Shown here in pieces: positions 1 to 7,562 of a stretch of 64,000 bases of DNA. The position numbers and the translations under genes are program-made. The DNA is from Bradyrhizobium septentrionale. Lineage in GTDB: Bacteria > Pseudomonadota > Alphaproteobacteria > Rhizobiales > Xanthobacteraceae. The notes under the pieces were generated by a model, which did no database searches, was not told where the DNA came from, and saw nothing but the letters and a program-made list of their open reading frames with translations. The stretch spans positions 8,760,501 to 8,824,500 of the forward strand of contig NZ_CP088285.1 of assembly GCF_011516645.4 (NCBI RefSeq). The letters run 5' to 3'. Position 1 is the first letter of the stretch. The number at the start of each line of letters is the position of its first letter.

Positions 1-146
1 GCGGCGAACTCGCCGGTTGCGGGATCAAACGGCGGCAAGCCGGACACGAACACCATGTTGCCGGCCCGGGTCACCGGCGAGGCCGGCGCCTTCCAGCGCT
101 CGAGCCAGCTCGAGATCGGTTCGACGCGAACGACTTCCCGTTTCAT
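1..146 (-). CDS. RidA/YjgF family protein (5' part only)
   Basis: The first 48 codons of a gene that runs off the left edge of the window. The visible N-terminus contains the block VSGLPPFDPATGEFA, typical of the RidA/YjgF/Rid family, whose members hydrolyse reactive enamine/imine intermediates or act in side-chain catabolism. The start is supported by a GGAGGT Shine-Dalgarno just upstream of the ATG. The subfamily cannot be told because the C-terminal half with the key arginine lies outside the window. An 18-bp inverted repeat lies about 60 bases upstream. Confidence 0.8.
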   Translation of the reverse strand, partial: MKREVVRVEPISSWLERWKAPASPVTRAGNMVFVSGLPPFDPATGEFA

Positions 147-205
147 GATTGGCACCTCCGACAAGGGATCGATGGCGCTAAACTAGCAGGTTGATGTCAA
201 TGATG

Positions 206-223
206 CTTCGATATCGATCGAAG
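206..223. promoter_or_regulatory. Inverted repeat upstream of the RidA-like gene
   Basis: Two 7-base arms, CTTCGAT and ATCGAAG, flank the spacer ATCG. The repeat lies 60-77 bases upstream of the RidA-like start, a place where an operator could sit. No regulator can be assigned from the sequence. Confidence 0.3.
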
Positions 224-249
224 TGTGCCAGGAGCCGACCGCTCTATCA

Positions 250-354
250 CCGTCATCCTGAGGAGCCGCGAAGCGGCGTCTCGAAGGATCGACGGCCACC
301 AGCCGGGCCGTTCATCCTTCGAGGCTCGCAAGAGCTCGCACCTCAGGATGACGG
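250..354. repeat. Palindromic intergenic repeat (Bradyrhizobium type)
   Basis: An interrupted inverted repeat. CGTCATCCTGAGG near 251 is complementary to CCTCAGGATGACG near 341-353, and CGAAGGAT pairs with ATCCTTCG inside it. This sequence type is, from general knowledge, abundant between genes in Bradyrhizobium genomes. It lies just past the stop of the CoA-transferase gene, so it could fold in the mRNA as a transcript end or stability element. Confidence 0.7.
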
Positions 355-386
355 GGATAGATGCGCAGACGTGGCTCCAACTTGGC

Positions 387-1613
387 CTACAATATCCCCT
401 GCGCCTTCAGGCCTTCGACCTTGGCGTCGTCATAGCCGATGGTCGCCAGCACGTCCTTGGTGTCGGCGCCGAGCAGCGGCGGGGCGCGGTAGTCGGTGAT
501 CGGCGTGCCCGAGAAGGTCAGCGCATTGCGGATCAGCGACAGGTTCGGCTCGTAGGGATGGTCGACCTCGACCCGCATGCCGCGCGCCTGCACGTGCGGA
601 TCGCTGAACACCTGCTCGAAATCGTTGATCGGGCCCGACGGCACGCCGGCCTCCTCGAGCTTCTCGAACCAGTACGCGACCGGCTTCTTCAGGAACAGGC
701 CGGCGAAGATCGCCATGATCTCCTTGCCGTGCACGACGCGGTCGTTGTTCTTTACGAAGCGCTTGTCGTTGGCGAGCTCGGGCTCGCCGAGCACGGCGCA
801 GGTGCGCTGGAACTGGCCGTCATTGCCGACCACCAGCATCAATTCGCCGTCGGTGCAGCGGAATACGCCGGCCGGCATGCCGCCATTGCCCCAGGTGCCG
901 CGGCGCGGCGGCATCTTGCCGTTGACGAGGTAGATCTGCAGCCAGTGCGACAGCGATGCGATCACGGTGTCGAACAGGCAAACGTCGATCTGCTGCCCTT
1001 CGCCATTATTGGCGTCGCGATGGTAGAGCGCCGAGAGAATCCCGATCGAGGTGTTCATGCCGGTCATGTAGTCGACGATCGAGGGACCGACCTTCATCGG
1101 GCCCTCGCCGGGCTCGCCGTCGATATGGCCGGTGACGCTCATCAACCCGCCCATCGCCTGCAGGATCGCGTCATAGCCGGCGCGCGGGGCATAGGGGCCG
1201 GTCTGGCCGAAACCGGTGACCGAGCAATAGATGATGCCGGGGTTGAGCTGCTTGATGGTCTCGTAGTCGAGACCGTAGCGCTTGAGATCGCCAACCTTGT
1301 AGTTCTCCATCATCACGTCGGCCGTTTTGGCGAGCTCGCGGATGATCGCCTGCCCTTCAGGCTTGGCGATGTTGACGGTGACCGACTTCTTGTTGCGGTT
1401 GGCGCAGAGATAGAACGAGTTGTTGTTGTTCTGCTTGCCTTCGGGATCGGCGAGATAGGGCGGGCCAAAGGCGCGGGCGTCGTCGCCGCCGCCGGGCCGC
1501 TCGATCTTGATCACTTCGGCGCCGAGATCTGCCAGCATCTGGGCCGACAGCGGGCCCGCGAGCACCCGCGTCAAATCGAGAATCTTGATGCCCGAGAGTG
1601 GCAAAGCCGACAT
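387..1613 (-). CDS. Class III CoA-transferase (CaiB/BaiF family)
   Basis: A complete 408-residue protein of the usual length for CaiB/BaiF or formyl-CoA:oxalate CoA-transferases, which move CoA between carboxylic acids. The N-terminus carries the family block DLTRVLAGP and later GFGQTGPYAPRAGYD. Asp181 in SIVDYMTGM matches the position of the catalytic aspartate. The start has a strong GGAGGAA site eight bases upstream. The gene stands alone with the RidA-like gene downstream, so the acyl substrate cannot be named. Confidence 0.92.
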   Translation of the reverse strand: MSALPLSGIKILDLTRVLAGPLSAQMLADLGAEVIKIERPGGGDDARAFGPPYLADPEGKQNNNNSFYLCANRNKKSVTVNIAKPEGQAIIRELAKTADVMMENYKVGDLKRYGLDYETIKQLNPGIIYCSVTGFGQTGPYAPRAGYDAILQAMGGLMSVTGHIDGEPGEGPMKVGPSIVDYMTGMNTSIGILSALYHRDANNGEGQQIDVCLFDTVIASLSHWLQIYLVNGKMPPRRGTWGNGGMPAGVFRCTDGELMLVVGNDGQFQRTCAVLGEPELANDKRFVKNNDRVVHGKEIMAIFAGLFLKKPVAYWFEKLEEAGVPSGPINDFEQVFSDPHVQARGMRVEVDHPYEPNLSLIRNALTFSGTPITDYRAPPLLGADTKDVLATIGYDDAKVEGLKAQGIL

Positions 1614-1906
1614 GAAGCATTCCTCCGATATCTTGCAAAATCTTGATTATCTGGCGCCGCCGGATCATGTCCTGGGCACGCCAAGGCTTGAGCGGTCAAG
1701 GCTTGCCGATACACCATTTTGGTGCGGCGAGCACTGCATTGTCAGCATGAAGCCATCCGCCCGCGGCCTATGTGCGGCGCACCGGCGGTATTTGGCCGGA
1801 ACCGGCCGGCCCCTGCCCCGATTGCCGCCACGCGAAATTGTGAAAACGGCCGACACCGATTTGCCGCAGCGCCAGCGGTATTTTGCCGCGACGAGGAGGA
1901 CACACC

Positions 1907-2152
1907 ATGCGGACGATCACGACGGTCGCGCTGCTGCTCACCCTGCTTGCGATCGCAATGCCGCCGGCGGATGCGCGCGGCGGCCACGGTCATGGCGGCG
2001 GCTTGCACGGCATGCATACCGGCGGCGCAAATCGCGGCGGCGGATTTGCCGAGGACAAGCGCCGCGGTAACGACCCCTACACCAAGGCGGCCTCCGACGA
2101 GGAGGACCGCCTGCTCAACAACAAGCTGAAGAGCATCTGCCGCGGCTGCTAA
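1907..2152 (+). CDS. Small exported Gly/His-rich protein
   Basis: An 81-residue protein beginning MRTITTVALLLTLLAIA, a clear Sec signal peptide cleaved near PADA. The mature part starts with a glycine/histidine-rich stretch (GGHGHGGG) and ends with the charged KSICRGC, with two cysteines. The ATG at 1907 is preferred over an in-frame ATG at 1883 because GAGGAGGA lies directly before it. Histidine clusters suggest metal contact, but no function is known to me. Confidence 0.7.
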   Translation: MRTITTVALLLTLLAIAMPPADARGGHGHGGGLHGMHTGGANRGGGFAEDKRRGNDPYTKAASDEEDRLLNNKLKSICRGC

Positions 2153-2203
2153 GGCGCGTAGTCATAAATCCGCGATGTCCGCTTCTCCCCCGGCAGCGGC
2201 GCA

Positions 2204-2235
2204 GGAGCGGACAACGCATAAGGCCGAAATGGGCC
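2204..2235. repeat. 32-bp direct repeat, copy 1
   Basis: This 32-base segment (GGAGCGGAC..CGCATAAGGCC and onwards) recurs at 3244-3275 with two mismatches. The second copy overlaps the upstream end of the decayed nasA fragment. Confidence 0.7.
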
Positions 2236-2254
2236 GGCAGGAGACACGCCGGCC
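2232..2254 (+). terminator. GC-rich hairpin after the small exported protein
   Basis: A perfect 7-bp stem, GGCCGGC with GCCGGCC, and a 9-base loop. It lies 80 bases after the stop of the 1907-2152 gene. There is no strong T tract, so a terminator role is tentative. Confidence 0.4.
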
Positions 2255-2396
2255 ATGGGTCTTTGTCTGCCGCCGACGTCAATGCTCACGGTCGTCTCGC
2301 CGCTCGCTATGAGCACTCAAGCACCCGCGGGCACGAAACAGGCCGCGGCCGTCCCGCGACCGTTCGTTGCCCAGACTTCGGCGGCGGCGCTGGCGA

Positions 2397-2816
2397 TCAC
2401 CAGCGATAGCCATACCCGCGATAGTACCCAGGGCCGTAGGCGTATGCGGGGCGAATAACGCGCCGGTACGCGGGACGAGCATAGTAAGAGCGGTATCCGC
2501 CGTAGTATGCGGGGGCGTAGCCGTAGTTGTAGTATGCCGGGGCATAGCCGCCGTAATACGCGGGGGCGTACCCCCCGTAATAGCCATAACCCGGTCCGCC
2601 GTAGTAGCCGTAACCCGGTCCGCCGTAGTAGCCGTAACCTGGGCCATAGGCGTAGGCGCTGGAGGCTATGGCACCAACCACCGCCGCTCCGATCAGTCCG
2701 GCCGCGAGTCCAGCACCCCAGCCACCACCACGCCACGCTTGGGCTGGTGATGGGGCCACCAAGGCAGAGAGACCGATGGTGGCAGCGGTCACTAACGCCA
2801 ATGCTGCTTTGTTCAT
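2397..2816 (-). CDS. Exported Gly/Tyr-rich repeat protein
   Basis: A 139-residue protein with a Sec signal peptide (MNKAALALVTAATIG, cleavage near PAQA), a Gly/Ala-rich hydrophobic stretch, then a low-complexity tail. The tail holds three tandem GPGYGYYGG units and several YAPAYYGGY units, and ends in Arg/Tyr-rich sequence. The start at 2816 follows a GGAGG site; a longer reading from 2957 adds 47 residues that do not look like a leader. Such YGG-rich exported proteins are common in rhizobia and have no defined function. Confidence 0.8.
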   Translation of the reverse strand: MNKAALALVTAATIGLSALVAPSPAQAWRGGGWGAGLAAGLIGAAVVGAIASSAYAYGPGYGYYGGPGYGYYGGPGYGYYGGYAPAYYGGYAPAYYNYGYAPAYYGGYRSYYARPAYRRVIRPAYAYGPGYYRGYGYRW

Positions 2817-2960
2817 TTCCGAAGCCTCCGTTGTTCCCGGAACTTCAACCGACAATCCAGCGATAGTTTCCTCCGACCGCCGTTGGCGAACGGTTTCCGT
2901 GAAATCTAATACTGATGAACGGCTTGGGAAAGCAAAACCACGGTGCCCAACGTCCATGCC

Positions 2961-3253
2961 GGGTCAAGACCGGAAGCACTCAGGGTGAGCATGACGAGCC
3001 CGCTTCTGGGTGGATAGCGCCCCAATTTCAGTGCTTGCGCTTCGCCTTGGCGCGGCTGCGAGGCGCGGAAACTCAGGACGCGGTCGCCTGCCGCGGCTGC
3101 GCGGTTGCGCCGATCAGCTTGCCGATCTCGGGCTTGCAGCCGCCGCAATTGGTGCCGGCCTTCAGGCTGCGACCGATTGCCTCGACGCTGTTGGCGCCCT
3201 CCTTGATCTCGGCGGTGATCTGGTGCCGACCGACGCTGAAGCTGGAGCGGACG
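2961..3253 (-). repeat. Duplicated nasA 3' end, copy B (degenerate)
   Basis: This 293-bp segment aligns without gaps to 4447-4739 at a constant offset of 1486, with about 20 mismatches by hand count. It covers about 180 bp of the nasA 3' coding end and about 112 bp downstream. The two copies flank the amidohydrolase gene. Confidence 0.92.
3073..3253 (-). pseudogene. Decayed copy of the nasA C-terminal BFD-like [2Fe-2S] domain
   Basis: In the frame equivalent to nasA this segment still encodes the BFD-like iron-sulfur domain and ends at a TGA. It has no usable start: the frame is closed by a stop upstream and shows no ATG, GTG or TTG before the domain. The first ligand pair, C-x-C in intact NasA, reads R-x-S here, and the cysteine of RCLK has become serine; only the last pair CGGC remains. 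Loss of half the cluster ligands points to a non-functional remnant. Confidence 0.85.
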
Positions 3254-3275
3254 TCGCATAAGGCCGAAATGGGCC
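3244..3275. repeat. 32-bp direct repeat, copy 2
   Basis: Second copy of the 2204-2235 repeat with two mismatches. It overlaps the point where similarity to nasA ends, so it may mark the recombination junction. Confidence 0.7.
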
Positions 3276-3308
3276 AGACGCGGACTCATGCATCGCAGCA
3301 AGCCTGGT

Positions 3309-4262
3309 TCACGTCCAGCGAAGCCGCGCCAGGATCGCGCGGCCCATGATCCAGTCCTTGTCGCTTTCGGTGAGGAACGGAAGCTCCTCTGTGAATTGCG
3401 TCACGCGCTGCCGGTAGGTGGCCCGGGCGAATGAATTGGTGACATCGGTTCCCCAGTGGCAGCGCTCCGGGCCGTAGGCGTCGAATAGGCGGTGGATATG
3501 CGGGGTGACGTCACGGAATGGATAAGGCTCAGTCGAAATCAGCGGTACCGACGACAACTTCACCGACACGTTCGCATATCTTGCGAGCGCCACCGACTGT
3601 GCAATGGCTTCAGGCACCGTGTTGTTTCCCACGGATACCGATGAATCAGGACGAGGGCGCAGGCCCGCGCCGACGCCCATGTGGTCGATGATGAGCGTAA
3701 GTTGCGGGTGTCGCTCGGCGATGCGGGCGAACAGCGATGTCTGGCCCGACGTGAGAAACATCACAGGCAGGCGGGCCTTCTCCGCCGCCGGCCAGAACCA
3801 GTCCGCGGTCCCGTCTGTCAGCCACGCCGCTTCGCCGGGGCCGAAGTTCAACCTCACGCCAAGTACGCCGGGCTGGTCGCGCCAAGTCGCAAGCCGTGCC
3901 GCGCGGTCGGGCTTGTCGAGGGCTACACGCGCCATGATGGCGAAGCGGCCCGGGTACCGTTTGACCGCCTCCTGGGCATAGTCGATACGCTCGCCTTCGA
4001 GCGACACCGGCGGAACGATGACGACCCGATCGACGCCAGCCTCGTCCATCAGCGGGATTATTCGTTCGATGGTGAAGGGCTCCGGAAGCTGCGGTTTGGC
4101 ACCGGGGAGCCAGGGTCTTTCCGAGGTGCTCGCCGGCCACAGGTGAACCTGCGAATCGACGATCACTCGCTTTTGCTGTGCGACTGTTGCCGCGGCGTGC
4201 TGCATTGACAGCGCGACACCGGTCGCGACGGTGCCGGTCAGAAAACTACGGCGTGAAGGCAT
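3309..4262 (-). CDS. Tat-exported amidohydrolase (metal-dependent hydrolase of the Amidohydro_2 type)
   Basis: A 317-residue protein. The N-terminus MPSRRSFLTGTVATGVAL is a twin-arginine signal peptide, so the folded enzyme is probably exported. The body has the TIM-barrel marks of Amidohydro_2 proteins (2-pyrone-4,6-dicarboxylate lactonase-like): VDSQVHLWP near the start, LIIDHMG in the middle and CHWGTD near the end. The start at 4262 follows AGGAAGG; the upstream in-frame start adds 35 residues that would bury the Tat signal. The gene sits between two copies of the nasA 3' end, so it probably arrived or was retained through a duplication. The substrate is unknown. Confidence 0.85.
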   Translation of the reverse strand: MPSRRSFLTGTVATGVALSMQHAAATVAQQKRVIVDSQVHLWPASTSERPWLPGAKPQLPEPFTIERIIPLMDEAGVDRVVIVPPVSLEGERIDYAQEAVKRYPGRFAIMARVALDKPDRAARLATWRDQPGVLGVRLNFGPGEAAWLTDGTADWFWPAAEKARLPVMFLTSGQTSLFARIAERHPQLTLIIDHMGVGAGLRPRPDSSVSVGNNTVPEAIAQSVALARYANVSVKLSSVPLISTEPYPFRDVTPHIHRLFDAYGPERCHWGTDVTNSFARATYRQRVTQFTEELPFLTESDKDWIMGRAILARLRWT

Positions 4263-4446
4263 GTGATGTCCTTCCTGTTCTATAGTTTTAGTCACGACAT
4301 GATGGTGATCGACACGGCGCCCCTGAGCAGGGATCACCGCAAATTGGCTCGCAATATTGAAGATCACATCAGGAAATTGCGACCATGGAAATAGGCTTCA
4401 AGGTCAATTTGCGCCGCAACAATCCTGAACCGCGCATGTCTCAGTT

Positions 4447-4739
4447 GGGTCAAGACCGGAAGCACTCAAGGTGAGCATGACGAGTCCGCTTCTGGACGGA
4501 TAGCGCCCCAATCGCACTGCTTGCGTTTCGCCCCGGCGCGGCTGCGAGGCGCGGAAACTTACGACGCGATCGCCTGCCGCGGCTGCGCGGTTGCGCCGAT
4601 CAGCTTGCCGATCTCTGGCTTGCAGCCGCCGCAATTGGTGCCGGCCTTCAGGCAGCGGCCGATCGCCTCGACGCTGTTGGCGCCCTTCTTGATCTCGGCG
4701 GTGATCTGGTGCCGACCGACGCTGAAGCAGGAGCAGACG
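4447..4739 (-). repeat. Duplicated nasA 3' end, copy A (functional)
   Basis: The parent copy of the repeat at 2961-3253. It contains the intact nasA 3' end, including all cysteines of the C-terminal [2Fe-2S] domain, and 112 bp past the nasA stop. Confidence 0.92.
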
Positions 4740-7222
4740 ATCGGACCGACATCCTCGCCCGCGCCGAACGGCCGTCCTGCGAGCAGCGCCGTCCGGGCGT
4801 TGGCCGAGAGCTGCTGTTCCGCAAACAACCCGGTCAGCCACGCCCGCGACGGCAGCGCATGGTCAGGCGCGATGAACACGCAGCCATCGAGCCGGCCGTC
4901 GCGCACCGCCGCGTAGCGGAACCGTCCCGCGGCCGGATCGCGATAGGCGACCCATTCGATCTCGACGCCGTCGAGCCCAAGTTGCGTGCGCGCCCAGTCG
5001 CGCCAGCTCTCCGGGCGGGCGTCGAGCGCGAGTTCCAACCGCCAGCAGTCGCCAGCCTTGCCGTGAACCCAGTAGCCGGCTTGCGGACGCTTGATCGGAT
5101 TGCGGCTCAGGATGAAGGCATGCCATTTCGGCGCGTAAGGATCGGCCTTCACCGGCGTGTGCTTGGATTCCGGCTGACCGGACAGCGGATCGACGGCCGG
5201 ACTGACCAGCGCGTTGACGCGGCCCTCGCCGGCAAACTCCTCGTTCCAGTGCATCGGCACGAACACGCAGCCGCGGCGCTGGTCGGCGCTGACCACGACG
5301 CGCGCGATCATCTCGCCCCAGGAGCTGGTCAGCCGCGTCAGCCCTTCGTTTTGCAGGCCGGCCAGCCGCGCATCCTCGGGATGGAATTCGGCATAGGGCT
5401 CGAAGACATGCGACAGCAGCCGCCCGGTTTTGCCGGTCCGCGTCATGGTGTGCCACTGGTCTCTGATACGGCCGGTGTTGAGCACCAGCGGATAGTCGCG
5501 GCTGGTCGCATGGCGCGCCGCGCGGGGCGCAATCGGAATGAAGCGCGCCTTGCGGTCGGGCGTGAAGAAATTCGGCGTCTCGAACATCCGCGCCGTGCCG
5601 TCTGGACGATCTGATGTCACCGGCCATTGCACCGGCGCCAGCGCCTCATAGGCGTGATCATCGAGCGTCGACAGCGCCGAGATGTCGAAATCACGCCGGC
5701 CGTCGTTCTCATAGCCGGACAGTTCGGCGTGCTCGCGGAACACGGCGGCAACGTCAGGGTAATCGAAACCGGAATATCCCATGCGTTGCGCAACGTCGCA
5801 GATGATCTGCCAGTCGGCACGCGCTTCGCCCGGCGCGGGCAGGAACGGCCGTTGCCGTGAAATCCGGCGCTCGGAATTGGTGACGGTGCCGTCCTTCTCG
5901 CCCCACGCCAGCGCCGGCAGCAGCACGTCGGCATGGCGCGTGGTGTCGGTATCGCGCATGCAGTCTGTGACCACGACAAGCTCGCAGGCGTCGAGCGCGG
6001 CGCGCGCGCGGTCGGCATCCGGCAGGCTCACCACCGGATTGGTCGACATGATCCACACCGCCTTGATGCGGCCGTCGGCGATGGCGTCGAACATGTCGAC
6101 CGCCTTCAGCCCGCCCTTCTCCGCCATCACGGGCGCGCGCCAGAACCGTTGCACGAGATCGCGATGCGCCGGGTTCTCGAGCTCCATATGCGCCGCGAGC
6201 TGGTTGGCGAGCCCGCCGACCTCGCGGCCGCCCATCGCGTTGGGCTGACCGGTGAGCGAGAACGGCCCCATGCCGGGACGGCCGATCCGGCCGGTCAGGA
6301 GATGGCAATTGATGATGGCGTTGACCTTGTCGACGCCGCTCGACGACTGGTTGACGCCTTGCGAATAGAGCGTGACGACACGCTCGGTCTTCGTGAACCA
6401 GTCGAAGAACAGCCCGACCGCGCCTTCGCTCAGCCCGCAGGTTGCCGCGGTCTGCGCCACGGTCTGGCCGGCGACCTGCTTGAGGGCATCGACAACGCCC
6501 GTGGTCGAACCGCCGACAAAGCCGCGATCGACCGCATTGCTGCCGGCGAGGAATGCAAACAACCCGTTGAACAGCACGGAATCGCTGCCCGAGCGCAGCG
6601 GCAGATGCAGATCGGCGCCCTCGCAGGTCGCGGTGCGGCGCGGATCGATCACGACGATCTTGCAGGCCGGGTTCTTCTCCTTCGCCGCCAGCATGCGCTG
6701 GTGCAGGATCGGATGGCACCAAGCGGCATTGGAGCCGACCAGCACCAACAGGTCCGCCTGCTCGAGATCCTCGTAGCAGCCCGGCACGGTGTCGCTGCCG
6801 AAGGCGCGCTTATGCCCGGCCACGCTTGAGGCCATGCACAGCCGCGAATTGGTGTCGATATTGGCGGTGCCGACAAAGCCCTTGGCGAGCTTGTTGACGA
6901 CGTAATAGTCCTCGGTCAGGAGCTGGCCGGAGACGTAGAACGCCACCGCGTCGGGCCCGCACTCCCTGATGATCCGGCCAAAGCCATCGGCGACGCGATC
7001 AAGCGCGTCGTCCCACGCAACGGGCGCGCCGTCGACCACAGGCTCGAGCAGACGCCCGTCGAGATCGATGGTCTCGGCGAGCGCCGAGCCCTTGCTGCAA
7101 AGCCTGCCGAAATTGGCCGGATGCTGCTTGTCTCCTTCGACCTGGATGGTGCCCGCCGCGTCCTTGGACGCGACGACGCCACAGCCGACGCCACAATAGG
7201 GACACGTGGTCTTGACGGGCAT
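4559..7222 (-). CDS. nasA: Assimilatory nitrate reductase catalytic subunit
   Basis: Reduces nitrate to nitrite in the cytoplasm with a bis-MGD molybdenum cofactor. The 887-residue protein begins with the [4Fe-4S] ligands Cys7, Cys10, Cys14 and Cys42 (CPYCGVGCG, RLCSKG). The molybdopterin oxidoreductase domain and the dinucleotide-binding domain (LVLNTGRIRDQWHTMTRTGK) follow. The C-terminus carries a BFD-like [2Fe-2S] domain (CSCFSVG, later CGGCKPEIGK at about 829-868), seen in NasA/NarB enzymes that take electrons from a flavoprotein or ferredoxin. The start at 7222 gives the canonical MPVKTTCPYCG; a longer frame would overlap nirD. It is the last gene of nirB-nirD-nasA, 11 bases after nirD. 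Confidence 0.95.
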   Translation of the reverse strand: MPVKTTCPYCGVGCGVVASKDAAGTIQVEGDKQHPANFGRLCSKGSALAETIDLDGRLLEPVVDGAPVAWDDALDRVADGFGRIIRECGPDAVAFYVSGQLLTEDYYVVNKLAKGFVGTANIDTNSRLCMASSVAGHKRAFGSDTVPGCYEDLEQADLLVLVGSNAAWCHPILHQRMLAAKEKNPACKIVVIDPRRTATCEGADLHLPLRSGSDSVLFNGLFAFLAGSNAVDRGFVGGSTTGVVDALKQVAGQTVAQTAATCGLSEGAVGLFFDWFTKTERVVTLYSQGVNQSSSGVDKVNAIINCHLLTGRIGRPGMGPFSLTGQPNAMGGREVGGLANQLAAHMELENPAHRDLVQRFWRAPVMAEKGGLKAVDMFDAIADGRIKAVWIMSTNPVVSLPDADRARAALDACELVVVTDCMRDTDTTRHADVLLPALAWGEKDGTVTNSERRISRQRPFLPAPGEARADWQIICDVAQRMGYSGFDYPDVAAVFREHAELSGYENDGRRDFDISALSTLDDHAYEALAPVQWPVTSDRPDGTARMFETPNFFTPDRKARFIPIAPRAARHATSRDYPLVLNTGRIRDQWHTMTRTGKTGRLLSHVFEPYAEFHPEDARLAGLQNEGLTRLTSSWGEMIARVVVSADQRRGCVFVPMHWNEEFAGEGRVNALVSPAVDPLSGQPESKHTPVKADPYAPKWHAFILSRNPIKRPQAGYWVHGKAGDCWRLELALDARPESWRDWARTQLGLDGVEIEWVAYRDPAAGRFRYAAVRDGRLDGCVFIAPDHALPSRAWLTGLFAEQQLSANARTALLAGRPFGAGEDVGPIVCSCFSVGRHQITAEIKKGANSVEAIGRCLKAGTNCGGCKPEIGKLIGATAQPRQAIAS

Positions 7223-7232
7223 GCCTGGCCTC

Positions 7233-7562
7233 TCAGCCCACCGCGGCCGCCAGCCGCACCGACAGCCAGACAACGCCGTTCTCGACCTTGGCCGGATGTG
7301 TATGCGTGCAACCCTCGTCGGGCGCGACCGCCTGACCGCTCGCCAGCTCGATGACGAAATTATGCAGCGGACAGGTCACGCGCTTGTTGTGCACGATGCC
7401 CTGCGACAGCGGCCCGCCCTTGTGCGGGCAGCGGTCGTCGAGCGCGAACACCTCGTCGCTCTCGGTGCGGAACACTGCGATGTTGCCATGAGGCGTGCGG
7501 ACCACCCTCGAACCGAGACGCGGAATGTCGGTAAGCGCGCCGATTTCAATCCAGCTGGTCAT
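7233..7562 (-). CDS. nirD: Nitrite reductase (NADH) small subunit, Rieske type
   Basis: A 109-residue Rieske protein with the ligand motif CPHKGG and CPLHNF, spaced as in NirD. With NirB it forms the assimilatory NADH-nitrite reductase that turns nitrite into ammonium. Its ATG overlaps the NirB stop as ATGA, which supports the start at 7562 rather than the longer reading from 7748, and implies translational coupling. Confidence 0.95.
   Translation of the reverse strand: MTSWIEIGALTDIPRLGSRVVRTPHGNIAVFRTESDEVFALDDRCPHKGGPLSQGIVHNKRVTCPLHNFVIELASGQAVAPDEGCTHTHPAKVENGVVWLSVRLAAAVG

Noticed and set aside
2906..3301. A 131-codon open frame across the degenerate nasA copy
   Set aside because: It reads the BFD-domain DNA in the wrong frame; the same out-of-frame reading occurs in the intact copy at 4404-4841.
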